From: Tigriopus japonicus
Taxonomy: Eukaryota; Arthropoda; Copepoda; Harpacticoida; Harpacticidae
DNA: 64,000 nt
NCBI GenBank assembly: GCA_010645155.1
Contig: CM021314.1
Span: forward strand, 1,340,406-1,404,405
Reading direction: 5' to 3'
Below, one piece after another: positions 47,101 through 60,900 of the stretch. The stretch's first letter is position 1, and every line of letters starts with the position of its first letter. A program made the position numbers and the translations under genes. The notes beneath the pieces were generated by a model, which saw nothing but the letters and a program-made list of their open reading frames with translations, did not search any database and was not told the DNA's origin.

Positions 47101-50100
47101 AGGCGATGATATCCAGATCTACGTATCATACTCTCCGAGAAAGATTGTTTAGAAGGATTTGCAACAAACGAGATAACCTATTACGATCTTCAAAGTTTTC
47201 AAATAAAGTCAAGAAAACTGTTCAAAAGAATTCCCTTTTATCACATGTTGGAATCATCGAAAAAGTTCATTTGGGATTAAATCACTTTTCATTAGGATAG
47301 AAAGCCAAATATTTACAGGGTCACATTCAGCGTTCCATCCAAAAGAAAGAGCTACTCAGAAAAGAAATGTCTTTTTGTTATAGCCTACTAATTTTTATTC
47401 AAAAAATAGCTTTAGGCATATCCAGACAAGCCTCATGGATATTTGTAACAAGTCTTGTTTAAGGACTAATGAACTTATGGCCCTTTCCCCAAAAGTAGAC
47501 ACACCTTGAACAAATATCTTACATTCAAGGTTTTATAGGGTAGAACTTTCTTGTGTTTATTCGATGACTTGCACAAAGTGTTTGGAAAACTTCTCCCGCT
47601 TTGTGATTTCGATCTTGAAGTAGTTTGACATCATGTTTTAGATAAATGTATTTCACAACAAGGAAAATATCAAGCTAACCACAACTATATATATTTCATG
47701 TGATTTTAGATTGGCGTTGCCTTCTTTGTGGTGATCCGAAAATCCAAGAGGATTTGTCCAGGATAGGATCCATATATAGTAAAAGCAAGCTGAGAAGCAA
47801 TATGAGAATAATTTGTTGCTGCCCAAAATACATAGTCAGTCCTGGCAGTCCTTTAGTATAAGAATAACTCTTAGACGGACAATATTCTTATTTCCAGCTT
47901 TGTCTGCATATCCTTCCAGATCAAGGAGCTCTACAGCAATTTATTGCTGCTCCGTATTTACATACATATGCGAGAAACAAATATTTGGGGTCATTTTTCT
48001 TTGCCTTAATCTCGACCGTAGACTAGATGGTGTCCAGCTTTAGGCTCGAATACCAAAAGTGACGACGAGGCCTTCCAATCTTGGTCATTGTCCCTTTGGA
48101 CAATCCCAATCTGAGACATAATCGAGCGAATTCTCATTAGCGAGATCGCAAGGGGACTCAACAACAAGTTGGATGATCATCGAGAACATCTGGATTCCGT
48201 AGAACTTGGAATAAGGGGATGGAGGGATTCCCCCGGGATTTGGAAAGGAAATAAAAAGGGCCGTTCCTTTTCCTCGCCCGACCACTTGCACCATGGAGAC
48301 GTTTCTCCAACTACCCACACCTCTGAAGTGAAGCACAGTCCCGCTAAAAGGAGAAGTTCTGCTCATATTAAGTGGTCCTTTCACTGGGATGAACACGTCC
48401 AAGTGACGTTGGTTGGGGAGAAATGCTAAATGATCCTCTTTAAGTCCTTTCACACTCTTCTCTTTTTACCCCGGGATCTCCGGAATATGGGCGACCAAGT
48501 TGGGCTCTTTAATGAAAGCTCGACCTACCTTTTTCCATCCTCCCGGAAAATGAGACTTTAAAAGTTTTCTCGGGGCTTCTGGCTCTTGGAAGATTGGACA
48601 GATCGAATGGCTGCTAGGAATCGATCCTTTTGTCTCAGGATCCGCACATTTTAGTCTCTCCACGGAGAAGAGCCAATACGCACAGGCACATCGTTAATCC
48701 CGTCTTTGATCCCCTCGTGGCAATCAATGAGTTGATTGAGCCCACAATAGACAAAAGAGAACGAAAGAACGAAGGACCCGGGAGAGATACTAGGATGATG
48801 GGAGACGTGTTCCAATTCTACGGCTACTTAACCCTGCTTGGACTTGGTTATGAACTGTTTGCTAAGATAACAGCCAAAGGTCGAAACTTTTTCCCCTCTC
48901 ACTCGCTACTGAAGATCGTCCTAAAGCAACATCCTCGAAAGATCCCGACCACTTCTCGAGATGAGCCAAAAAACGAGGCTGACCATTAGTAGATTAAGCA
49001 GCGCTCTTTTATTATCACCAGGCTTTTCCACCAATTGTCACGCTGGGTTTGACACCTGAAGGCTAGTGATAAAGTATTGACACTTTGAAGGCCAGCGAAA
49101 TGAACATTTTGATTTAATGCTGCAGTCTTTAGATGCCCCTGTACAAAAGTGGTCGAGATGGTTCCATTCGTTTACTTTTCTTTCTCTTGGGCGGGTCCCT
49201 CTCATTCCCGACATAAATAGATAGAGAGAGCGAAAGAAGGGTAACAAAAGAGACATTGAACAAATGTCAAAAACAGATGATCCCATTGGGACACGGAATT
49301 GCCTGTCGTTCTCTGGTCTTCGCTCGCCTCCCTTGTCTTGACAAATTTTATGAGGATGTTCCCACTGACACCCAATTTACTTTCATGGACCATTCCAATA
49401 GGATCAAGTCAACCCTCGGAGTAGTGGGCTATCTACCATTTGATAATCTAGCTCGGATTATCCATCTATGACTCAACACTCAGTGGTCAAAAGAGTCGAT
49501 TGTGACGTCATCCAAACCCAAAGGATTTTTGCAATGTTCCATCTTTGTTGTTTTATCCCAGACTGCTCAGTGGGGTGATCCAATAGGATGTGGGAGATAG
49601 GACCAAGTGTTCTATTTCAAATCCTTTCTCTCTCTCTCTCTGTTTCCCTCGAATAGGGCATGAAAAAGCACTTTCTGCACAGTTCGAGGTGTGTTTACTC
49701 AATTGAAGAAGTAAGAATATCCATATGGTGTCAGTGAGAACTACTGTTCCTACCCTTTCTTGGCTATTCCATTTTTTCCAACGCTTCATATCTGGAGAAC
49801 ACATAACCCCCCTCAGTTCTCGCACTTTGAGGGGGATTTCACTTTCACGGGAGGCCCAAAAGGAGGGGGAAATCAACTCACTTTTCCAGCTGAATTCACC
49901 CAATCCTACGTTATCGCATTTTTGTTCGAATCTGATTGCAAAGCTTACTCGAACATGTGGGAGAATCGTCATGTTTTTAATGCGATGGTCTCGCATTTAA
50001 TTGGCATATTGGATGTCAAAAAAATTCATAGCCATACAAACTGGTTCCTAGTTCAAACATTGGGGGTGAGTTTTGAGAATGTTCATGTTGTTGATCAGAA

Positions 50101-53100
50101 TTAAAGATAAGTTTGCGGTTGTGAGTATTGAAGGAGTGCGACAAAGTGGTGTTTAAGTTTGATTTTAACGAGCGTTGATGAAAGTCAAATGAGGGGATTC
50201 TCGGGGGGAATGAAAATAGTGACAGTAATTGAGCAGATCTGGAATTCAAGCCACTCTCCTCTGCTATGTACGTACGTAAATACGTAATACCCTAGTACTG
50301 TATGTAGTAGTTTTTACTGGAGTTCTTCGAAACGAGATCTTTCGAGGAGAGAGTGAGGAACCTCCTGGGAGTTTCTTATTTCCAGGATGTCTTGATGAAA
50401 TAGGGGGAAATCGGACGAAGGAAATGAAGCGTGGTCTGGCAAATGAGTAATTTAATAGCTTGCTCGCCTTAAAGCAAATCTTTCATTTTTAAGCCCCGTC
50501 ATGGCAGACATACCCCTGAAGCTCTTTTTCTCTCTCCTGCTCATGGACAAAAAAAAATCGGGTTCCTTGATGCGTGATTTGCTTCAAATGGGCAGTTTAT
50601 ATGTGTGAGTGTGCATGGAAGATGGCGATGACGATGATTTCTGACCAGCTGCCCTCGATATCAATCATTTGGTCGGAGGCTCTCAAAGCTGCGAGATGTT
50701 GGCGACAATATGTCACAACAAAAGAGCCAACCAACAAAAGACCACCAACCACACAATGATGACGATGATGATGATCAGTCTACCATCTATCTTTGACAAC
50801 CATTCTTGCCATTAAAAAATATGCGAGGAAAGGTTTTGTTCGCCGATCGATCGATCTCAATAAAAGGTCCTTTTTATAGAAGGAGACAATTTCAGTTGGG
50901 ATGCTGAGGCAGACATGAGATTTGACCCTTTTGTAGCGCTATTATTTTTAGAAGGGTTTTGAAAGGCTTTTCTCTGACAAATGATGCTATCTCGAATTTT
51001 ACGAGAACCAATTTCAATTTCTGCCTCGCTAACTTTTTTTCTCCACTATCGCAAAATCAGGCGAGGAACTGGGGAACAAAAGAGATGCTTTTATCCTCCA
51101 CATAAATCATTTTTGTCTGCTCTCCTTTCTCCATTTCTCTCAAAGAGAGTGAGATCCAAGATGAGGAGAAAAAAGTCTCATATCTCGTTCGCTTTATACA
51201 TACACCTTTCGATGAGCACTTTCTCGCTTTGTTTTCCACATTCCGAATGTCTCTGGACGGGTTCCAATATAGGTAACTTGGATCCCTTCATATCATGGCG
51301 ACCAAGTTCGCTTTGGAACATGGAACTTATACATCACTGAAGCGGACTTGTTGAAAATCGAGGACAGAATTTTATGTGCTTGCGAGAACATCGTTTAAGA
51401 TTCTACTCGGACCAAACTATTTTTTTCCTGAGGAACCATGGGAAACTTTCACGTTCCTCTTCTCAAACGATTGACCGTCATAGATCACTTGACTCGAGGT
51501 AGATGATCTTTCCATTAAGTTATCAACATGACAAATGTTCGAACAACACGTGTTGCAAACAATCAAAGTGATACCGTGAAATGTGACAAATGTCCCTCGA
51601 CTAATCATTGCTGATCTGAATCATCATTCAAATCTATGGGTCCGTTTTTTGTCCCTCCTGGGAGCCAAAGACAAAAGTTAGTCCGAGTTCGTGGAAAAAA
51701 ACGAGGAGCGGAAAGAAAGAGAAGAGGGAAGGGAGGACAAAACCCAATTGAAGCATAACTTTCACTGCCTGCCTAGCTCTCCGAAGTTTGAAAGAAGTTA
51801 TTTTGCTTTCTCCTTAGAAAATGCCCACTTGAGTCTTGACCGAAGTCACATTACTCAAGTGATGGGTTCAACCGCTTTTAACGATCCACGTCTCAAGGGA
51901 ACACCAACTCAAAAATTTGATCTGGAATATTTCTCCTTTCTGTGAATCTCAAACAAACTTCCATTTCAATCCGGAAGAAGGTGTAATGTGTTATTTCACG
52001 TCATGGCCAAGTAATCAATAACGCTTACGAATTGTTGGTGAGAATTGAGATTTGCAAACTTGTTCACTTCGGGCAACTAACTCCAATGTAATTCTCGAAG
52101 CCATCCGAAGGCATCACTCGTCTCAAGAAGGTTTAAACCTGGCTAATGAAATTCCTACCAAGGAAGCATTGAAGAAGGGTTCAATGGATGTTAGGAGGGC
52201 AAACTTAGTTTATTGGCGCTTCCGGATGCCAAGCACGATCCAATTTGAGAGCAACTTGCGCGAGCCTTTTTGTTCAATTTGTCGCCAAAGGCTGGATTCT
52301 GAAGGCCAGAATGCCAAGTGCTATTGTTGGGGGATTCATCTGTGATGTTGTTCTTAAAATTATTCCCTGGATTCGTGGACATTCCTGCCCTCGTTTTTGT
52401 GCCTCTCTGAGATGACGATTTTAGAGAGTTAAATGACGAGGAGTCACTTTTCGAACACGTCCTTGTCATCGGTCTTTGTTCACGACGAAAAGCTGTGCAA
52501 CCCTTCGTCATTGTTTAAGACCGTCTCCAGAAAAAAAGAAGAGACCCTCTTAAGTACAACGAATGAAAGAGATATTGTGCTAGGGTTGAAGTAAAAATCA
52601 TTTGAATATGGTCGAATGTACAAAGCCGTTTTTCGGGGCGACGGGAAAATATTTTCGTTCGGGAAATCATGTCCATTCTCGGGGGTGTAATGAGCAAAAG
52701 AATGAGGTGACTGGAGAAGCGAACGGACAATCTTGAAGCTCTAGATCCGATATAGATTCACTATTATTACGTTTCTATAACTATGCCAAACAAATCAAAG
52801 CCAGCATCTCGCCAAATCTTAGATGTAGATAGTCCTGTTTGAGCAAGATTTCTGTCCTCAAATATCTCAGAAACGGATGACATGTCGTTAGTTTGCTGGC
52901 CTTGAGTGCTTCAGTTCTGTCTCGTTGTTCAGCACTAAATGAGGGAAACACCTTCTAAAATAACAAGTTATCCCTCACTTGGTGTGTGTGAGTGGGTGTT
53001 TGGGTGCATTCCACGTTTCGAGGGCAGCCGAGGAATTTTCATTGAATCACGCCTTCTGAAAATTAGCTTGAAATTGAACGCGAATTCTTTGCTTTCTACC

Positions 53101-56100
53101 CCTTGTAGGACCTCCTCAGTCAAAGGAACGTGTGGTCAAGAAGATTGGACACATTGGCGAAAATCTCCGGTTACAGTGTCCCATCATCGGATATCCCCCA
53201 CCCACTTTCGAATGGAAGAAGGTACAGAGCTTTAAAATATGTGATATAGGTAAAATCCGAAGAAATCCACCTCTAATGTTTATCATTCTAGGACGGATTA
53301 CCGATCGATGACATCACGTGGATTCGATATCGAACCAATAAAAGCTTTCTAAAGATCAGGAATGCCAATCGAGATGACACTGGGATCTACACTTGCAAAG
53401 GCATCAACGGATTTGGCTCGGATGAAGCTAGAATCGAAGTGGTTGTCATTGGTAAGAACTGACATTTTGTTTTTAGTGCTTCTACTCTTGCCCTACTTTG
53501 AAACCAATTTAATTTCCTGGCAATGGGACACGTATATATGTTTTTTTCTTTGACCTTTTTGTGGGGGTTAAAACTCGGATGTGAAATTGTTTTGGACATG
53601 CTCTGTGAGATTGAAAGGCGTCAAGAATTTCCATCTGGAATGCATTGATTGCCCTTGGAAACTGGTTTACTGTAGATCGTGAAGTGACAGAAAACAGACC
53701 AAATTAATGAACAGTAGTCTTTCAGGGAAGTCTCTAAATCCTTGGTCTTTGTTCCCTCTAAAATGCATCTGAAACGCCGGGATTCAATACTATATATCCG
53801 TTGAACATTTTTGTGACGGAAATCATTGAGTGGAAAGTCAAGCTGATAACCGGGATGAGATGTCCAGGAATGGCGTTGACGAGATGATGCCAACAGACCA
53901 AATCAGGTTTCAGTGATCCTGCAGATAAATTAGAACCAAATGTGTGAACCTGCAACCCTTATTTGATGACAAAGGAAGCGAGTGATTTCAAAACCCAAAG
54001 AGGACCTGTTGTTGGTTCTGCTTCTTGGCTTATCTGTTCGTAGTCATCTTCTCAAGTGGTTGGTATTCAATTAGAGAAGCCAGATTTATTGATCTAGTTC
54101 CAAGAGCTGTGGTCACACCCCGAGAAATCTATTAATCCAATGGACGGCAACAAGTTCAAACGAGTTCCACAAGTTCAACGACTCAAGTGGGTTAAAAAAA
54201 GCCACTCAAGATCGGCTGATTAGCTTGGTTGCCAATCAAAAATGCTGTAGGTAGACATCCTGACATTAAAAGTTTGCCTACAAACCGCCGCCAAAATGAC
54301 GAAACGGCCATCATCAATTATTGGGTCTTCAAAACAAACTCCCTCTTACAAAGTCTCCTCCTCAGGTTCGAGGTTTGTAGTGTGAATGCCGGGTGCCATT
54401 TACGGAGTGAAAGATCTTGAATTTCAATCTTGACTTTTGATCGAAGTCTCGTTAGTGGACAACGGGGAGTCTCTCCTCCCCATTGTTCAGCCCATTGTTT
54501 AGAATTCAGAGTGGCTGGGAGGAACTCACACGCACACAAATATATACACTATACGCAAGCACATGACAAACGTGCCTTTGTGGCTTGAATTTACCCAACA
54601 CTACAGTCTCCAATCACAGCTTGGCAGAAGATCCAATGTCATAGCAATCTTGGCTTTTTAAACCACGCACTGTTTTCTCTGACGCACACATATCAGAAAG
54701 TTGATTTATGGCAGTCTGGATCGGATCTTTTGAATGAACCGTTTGTCACCCACCATTTCGTGATCCCCCAAATGATGGTTTCTACGTCTGTCTGAGCGTC
54801 TTGAAGTGACTAAGTTCTCGGTAACAAAAGCTCAACTGCAACAACAATACAGCACATTCGAGCCTCCTCACTCACCTTGGTGAAGATGGATGAAAGTGTC
54901 ATGAGTGCCTGACATCTGGATTTGAAGTCGACAATCGCAAGGCAATGTCGTTAAGGGGATCAGAGAATCCATCCAAAGGCACGATTCGGTGCAAGAAAAG
55001 GATGAGACTCGCCAAGATCCCATAGATCACAGTTAATGCCCGGCACAATTAGATGGCATTCACAGCCAGTTTGGGGTCCGACCGAGTACGAATAGAAAGA
55101 GCGCATTATACCGTGCGAAGAGGGCGTAATTTCATTAAGGTTTGGATACAAGCTTTGAGTGAACGAGGGAGTGAGCCCAAAAAACAGAGTCATTTGTGGC
55201 AATTTCCATAAAAGTCCATAAAAGGTGGAAGCTATTTGCTGCCACAGTGAGATTCATCATCGCCAACATTATTACCGTAAGCGTCGTCAACATCGTGGCT
55301 GTCCACTATTGAATGAAGCCGCCACCCCAAACGAACATTACGTCTGTCATCCAAGTCATTTACATTTAGATTCAAGCCCATGAATGAAATGACCATTTTC
55401 GGTCGGGGAGAAGAGCAGAAAGCATGGCTGGACACCTATCCCAAATACCGTCGACTCATTTTGATTCCCTGAGCAAGCAATGATGCCCAGTGAATCTACA
55501 AAACCTGCATACTGTTGTGGGACTAACACATTTTGAAGTCAAGCGTGTTTAGATAGCTCATAAGCGAGACGGAAGCACTGTAAATTCATTTCTCAACCAA
55601 AATGCCATAGCAAGAATGTCCGTTTCCTCCGTTAACGGCATGAATTATTGGGGGTCTCTCTAAAAGTGTCAAAGTGTCGTGCGGTCGCATGATTGGAATA
55701 TTTACACAGCTAACCCCTTTTTTCTTGGGTGCTCCATCACTCTCATCTTGAGCTATTGTCTTAGAGAGAAGGAGAGACGTGCCAACTCAATTCTGAAGCT
55801 TCTGGTGTTCCCCAAGAGCCCGGACTCGCTCCCCCTCACTTCCTGTTTTGCCACCTGGAAAAAACATATGAACTTTTTGGACCAATGAGCTCGAAAAACG
55901 AAGACGAAGGATCTATAAAGAGAAAATGCTGTGTCAAGCTCACTTCCATAACTTGGTTTGTAGTGCTAGCATGCCTGTAATGGAGACATCCTTGTCAGAA
56001 CTACAGAGGTCCTTCCTTCTACTGCAGTGCGTCAAAAAAAAGGAATCCAATAATGTAGCTGTACGTGTTTCCTTCTACTTTTCCGCTTGATTTGCTCTTT

Positions 56101-57916
56101 GATTTCCATCTCCCTTCACATGTCGCACAAGGGCATTAATGTGCACTTCTCGTTTATACCATGATACGAAGCAAAGTACGTAATGCCATTTTTCCTTCTT
56201 CTCTTTCTTAGATCCAATAAAGTTCCCACCTCGGTCGGATGGTTTGGACACGATCCAGGTTGCCCCGCCCGTGTTCACTGCCGAAACCTCTCAGAGTGAG
56301 ATCCAGTACCGATTAGATGTTGGCGACATTTTCCGAGTAAGTGAAACGAGTCTTTGTTCATTCACCTCCCTGTCAGAGACAGGGTGGTGGATGGGGTAGA
56401 ACTTTGATCACGGAGAGACACAGAAAGACAACATGGCTTTTGATCGTTTCAGATTTCGTGTGAGGCTTTGGGTAATCCCGATCCGGAGATTAAGTGGTTT
56501 AAGGATGGCCACGAAATTCGAGATCCCGTGCGCGAGAACGATGACTTTGGCAAATCCTCCGTCGAGTTCCACGTTATGGGATCGGCTGACGGTGGGACGT
56601 ACACTTGTCAAGCCCAGAATGGCGTGGGAAGTCGACAGCTGAATTTCACCCTCTCTGTTAATGTGGACTCAACCTCGATGCAGCATGCCATCGTCATGGA
56701 AGCCAAAGCCATCAACAACACCGTGGTCGAAGGTGACTCGGCAACTTTGAGTTGTAAAGTGAAGGCGGTGACGTTGCCCCACATCAAGTGGTTGAAGAAA
56801 CTCGATCTAGTGAGCAAAGAGGACAGATCAACGGAAAAAGTGGTCGATGTGTACACTCTCAACATGGGCAACGAACGCTTCCGTGTGCTTGACACTGCAC
56901 CCGACATCCACATCGGAGAGGGAATCTATATGAACAACCTCGTGATCCCGAGTGTTGAAATGGACGATGCTGGCATGTACATTTGTTTCGTGACTAATAG
57001 CGGATTCGGCGCATTAACCTATAAGTCGACTCACCTGAACGTGATTCCCCGCTCAAACATCTACCGAAACCCTTCTGAGACGGGAGGGGGGAATTCCGGG
57101 CGTGACATTGTGGTTTCGGGAACTCAGTCGGCTTCCGAAAGTTTTGTGCTCATTCTTGTCATTTGTTTAGTGGTCATCACGTTCCTGATCTCGGTGGCAG
57201 TGATTGCCTTCGTCATTCGTAAAAGCCGTCGCGACCACCCAAAACAATCGGGTGGCGGCAGCACTAGTAGCAGTAACACCAGTAGTTGTCACGGTCGGAA
57301 AACACCCGATGAGGAGGCCATTCAACAGAGGCCATTCCTTATGTCAAGCTCGGACTTGAAATATGACACGGCGGCCTCACCGGCCTCTCTGCCTCCACCA
57401 CCTTCAATATTCTCGTCGGTGGGTCCAGCCTCATCATCTCTGGGCTATTGGTCACGAACCGTGTATCCTACCTACGGTCATATCAGAAGTATACCTTCAC
57501 AGACACCTCACTATGAAAACCCGAACCAAACCAAATATTATGGTAGAGATTCGCCCAGTATTGGCAACCAATACGAGGTGCCATACAGTCATTTGAAACA
57601 GTCTTCCTCAGGCAAGAGCTCGTCCAATTCCAATCAGAGTTATGGTCTATCCAATAACAATGGCATGTTCGCCTCCCAACCCCAGTTTCAATACCCGTTG
57701 ATGGGTGGGACCGGTCCATTGAACCACGTGCATGGATTGAACCACCACGCTCATCCACACCCACATCCTTCTCACAATCATCATGTGGCGAACGGATCCA
57801 TGGGTGGTGGTGTTATGTCCACGGGACATCTTGACACAAGTGGAATGGGCAAGAAAGACTCGCCTCCTTTCCGAAGCTATCCATATTTCCAATATTTGGG
57901 AGATTACGAGGCGTAA
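41182..57916 (+). CDS. FGFRL1: Fibroblast growth factor receptor-like 1 (kinase-less, three Ig domains)
   Basis: Five GT-AG coding exons: 41182-41245, 53109-53221, 53292-53451, 56212-56336 and 56453-57916, giving 641 aa. Exon 1 encodes a signal peptide (MWLQLVLVLLLGSFG). Mature Ig1 starts GPPQSKERVVKKIG...LRLQCPI and ends DDTGIYTCKGINGFG. Ig2 contains ISCEALGNPDPEIKWFKDG and GGTYTCQAQNGVG. Ig3 has NNTVVEGD, CKVKA, IKWLKKLD and DDAGMYICFVTN, closely matching FGFRL1 Ig3. One TM (VLILVICLVVITFLISVAVI) follows. The ~180-residue tail lacks a kinase, is Ser/Pro/Tyr-rich, and has a His run (HHAHPHPHPSHNHH) like the vertebrate His-rich tail. The family binds FGFs at the cell surface and modulates FGF signalling (planarian nou-darake). 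Intron 1 is 11.9 kb. Confidence 0.93.
41246..53108. other. FGFRL1 intron 1
   Basis: An 11.9-kb intron with no recognisable transposon ORF or exon. Simple repeats: purine-rich at about 44680-44725, CT-rich at 49625-49643 and GATGAT at 50757-50775. Many short frames are present, none with a domain. The phase-1 donor (TTAGAG/gtgagt) matches the phase-1 acceptor of exon 2. It probably holds regulatory DNA, judged only from size and position. Confidence 0.6.
53452..56211. other. FGFRL1 intron 3
   Basis: A 2.76-kb intron between the Ig1 and Ig2 exons. No exon-like segment with domain support was seen inside it. The linker is encoded at the start of exon 4 (DPIKFPPRSDGL). Confidence 0.6.
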
Positions 57917-60900
57917 GTCAGGGGCCCTCGTGGTCAATGCTACTTGTTTCCCGATGACTTCATCAATGCATATTCATTCAGTGTGTACCACCCAGAAAGT
58001 ATCTGATTTCAGTTCGTTCCATGTGTTCCTGATGTAGATGGTTTTTGATACTTAGTACATGTTCTTGTTAACTTGTGTTCCAATCATCATTCTATGATTG
58101 TCTCCATACTAAGTCTAAGAGCAAAAATTGTGACCTTTACTAGTTCATTCAAAGAATATACTCAACTAACATCAGTCTAATGGGCTTTTTTTAAGGATTC
58201 TCATTCAAGCCATCCTGCGTACGTGTGTGGAAATGTGAGCAGAATTTCTAAATTCTGGGTCAGCGAGTAAGAAAGGCCAATATATGCAAATTAGACTGAC
58301 TCTCATCACGCTTTCCTTTTGGCCATAGTCCTAGTTGTATTACTTTTTTCGCCTTTGATCACGTCATTTCAATGGGAGCTGGGCTAAATTGCCTCAGACA
58401 ACCCCTAAATTCCACGTTCGCAAACTCATGCATGGCACTGACCAGGAAATACAAGCTCACATGTCGGTCGAAATAGCTTTGATCCGAGTTGGCTCGAACG
58501 GTAATGTGGAACCATCGGAAATCTTTTAGCAAACAATTTAAGAGAGTGGATATGAGACATGTGAGAGAAAGTGCGTGGGGTCGAATAGGGTGGGATGTGT
58601 AGCAAGCAGCCTTAGTCATTGAGCAAACAAAGTGTCAAGAGAGAGCACTTCCCCTCAACAAAGTTTATCCCTGTTCCTCGTCAACAAGGTTCTCTAATGT
58701 TCCAACGAGTATCAGATTTTCGTCCCAAAGAACTGGGAAGTTAGATTACTACGGTCATGGAGAGCATCTTCTCATACTCGATCGTAAGGCTTGTGTGACT
58801 TTTCACCGAGTTTCGGCCTTGAATTTCCAATGCTCTTTTGTACTTTATGCATTGAAAAGGAACCTACTTTGTGTTACAGATTTGCTTGGGTAGGAACAAT
58901 CTGGTCTTCAATTTATGGGACTTGGACCAATAATATGTTGAAGGCACAAGACACTGAGCTTCCTCAACTTGAAGTAGTGGTCTATTGGCCTTCACGAGGA
59001 ATACAAATGGTGCCCCAAATATCAACCTCAAGAGATGATGTGGTTCTTGGTCTGAGGTGCTTGAGAACAACCATCTTGGCTTGGTTGGCTTTGTGGGATG
59101 GCTTGTTCCATTTTCCTTTTGACCTTGTTTGATGCAAAATCCCAAGACTATCGGGCAATTTCTTCGGTTCAAAGCCGTTTCACTTTACAATATACAGACC
59201 ACATTGTGATTTCAATCCTTCAGTGATGGGGCTCTTGAAATCCTTGATGACATCTGAGAGCATCGCTTGATTTCTGAACGACATTGGGCGTGCACCAAAA
59301 TCGTGCAGTAGGATTGAGTTCGAGTGGATAAAACTTCGTTTTGTTTTCAAGTGCAATTTGAACCCCTCACACCCTCGTTCGCTCTCCACTTCAATCCATT
59401 CCAATATTTTACACCAGAGATTAAGGCCAAAGAACATGATGGGTGTTGATGTTGAGCATACGTACCAAACACTGTTGAAATTAGAAAACGAATCATTTCT
59501 ATTCCAAGGAAGACTAAGAAGGTGGAAACTTGACTTGTTTGATGGAAGGATACTCTCGTCAAAGAAGAAAAAAGAGAAAACAAAATGTAACTCTGACACA
59601 AAAGCCAATCTTATCAAGAAATTATAGTGAAACTATTTTTTTCTTCAATTTCAAAACAAAACACCGAAAAAGTGATTACATCCTAGAATCTGGCGTTTTC
59701 ATTTGCTGCAGGAACATGTTAGGTGTACATTAAGTATATACTTTAGTGCATTTCTACCAATCGCACAAACCCTCCAAAAATGGGTTTCTGTCCGTGCATG
59801 AGGGCTTTTAAAATCATTTCTGCCACTCGACACCCAAAGCTTCAAATCTCGTTAGTTTTTGCTGGATTTGGATTCAAGGCAAGATGATATAGCCTCTTTC
59901 TCTCTCGTCCCCAAAACTCCGTTGGTCCAGGGTTGTTGAGGGGGAGGAAAAAGAGAAAGAGAGAGAGAGAGAAGTGCGAGAAATGTGAGGGTTGGAGAAA
60001 AAAATCCATGTGGGTGCATATCCAATCCTGCCGTGTGCACTATTACATACCCTACATGGTGTACGTATTATGATCCGAGGGGAGGCGGCAAAGAATCTTG
60101 ATATGGACCAGAGCTGCGACCTTTGTTATTAATTTGTCCGATGCAGACCATGTATGTGTCTGTTGGAAAATCGTACTTGGGTGCAAATGGTGTTGCACCT
60201 CAGTCAATTTCGGCCATGGGGATAAAGATGTGGTGGGAATGCGGTCTCTAATCAATTTCGAGGGGAGTATTCTTGGATCTCCAGGTTTATGGGTGTGTTT
60301 AAGGGAATAGGGGGAAGTCCAAACAAGTAAGAAGAATGATCTGGTGATGAGTAATACCCATAAACGATTAGGGGTTGGAGACGCACAAATATATTCACAA
60401 AAATGAACCTACACAGCAACGGAAAAATACATATATACATTCGACACACACCTGCATGGCTCTAGAGATGGGAAAGAAGACGTCTCTTCTAAAATATTGA
60501 GATTGTTCGATAAATTTTCGCTTGAGCTTGTAACTGGATGAAGTGGGGATGGAGTGATGGGTCGGATGGATCCTCTGGATCCCCTGTTGGCTCATCCAAT
60601 CCCCATTCCCTTATTTTCTCCATCACCAAAACGATCAAAAGAGATTGATCACATATTATACCCCACTCTTGTTTACCTATTCCCTCTTTGTCGATCCCTC
60701 TCGTCGTCTGCTGTCCGGATTGCCTTGCATTGGCTCTGGTCTGCTTTCTTGAAGCTCGATCCTCCTTTTCCCCTTGATCCATCGAAAAGCCGCCACAAAC
60801 GAACGTGAAAAATAAGAAACGGAGGGTAAGTCTTGGAATGGAGACCGGATAGAGTAAGAAAAGATCTAAAGTTAGAGAAGCGGCATTTCGTTGTCATTTA

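Noticed and set aside
49553..50104. Overlapping frames on both strands
   Set aside because: Lie inside the FGFRL1 intron; mutually overlapping and without domains.
59180..59617. 145-codon minus-strand ORF
   Set aside because: No family, overlaps other frames of equal length, no splice support.
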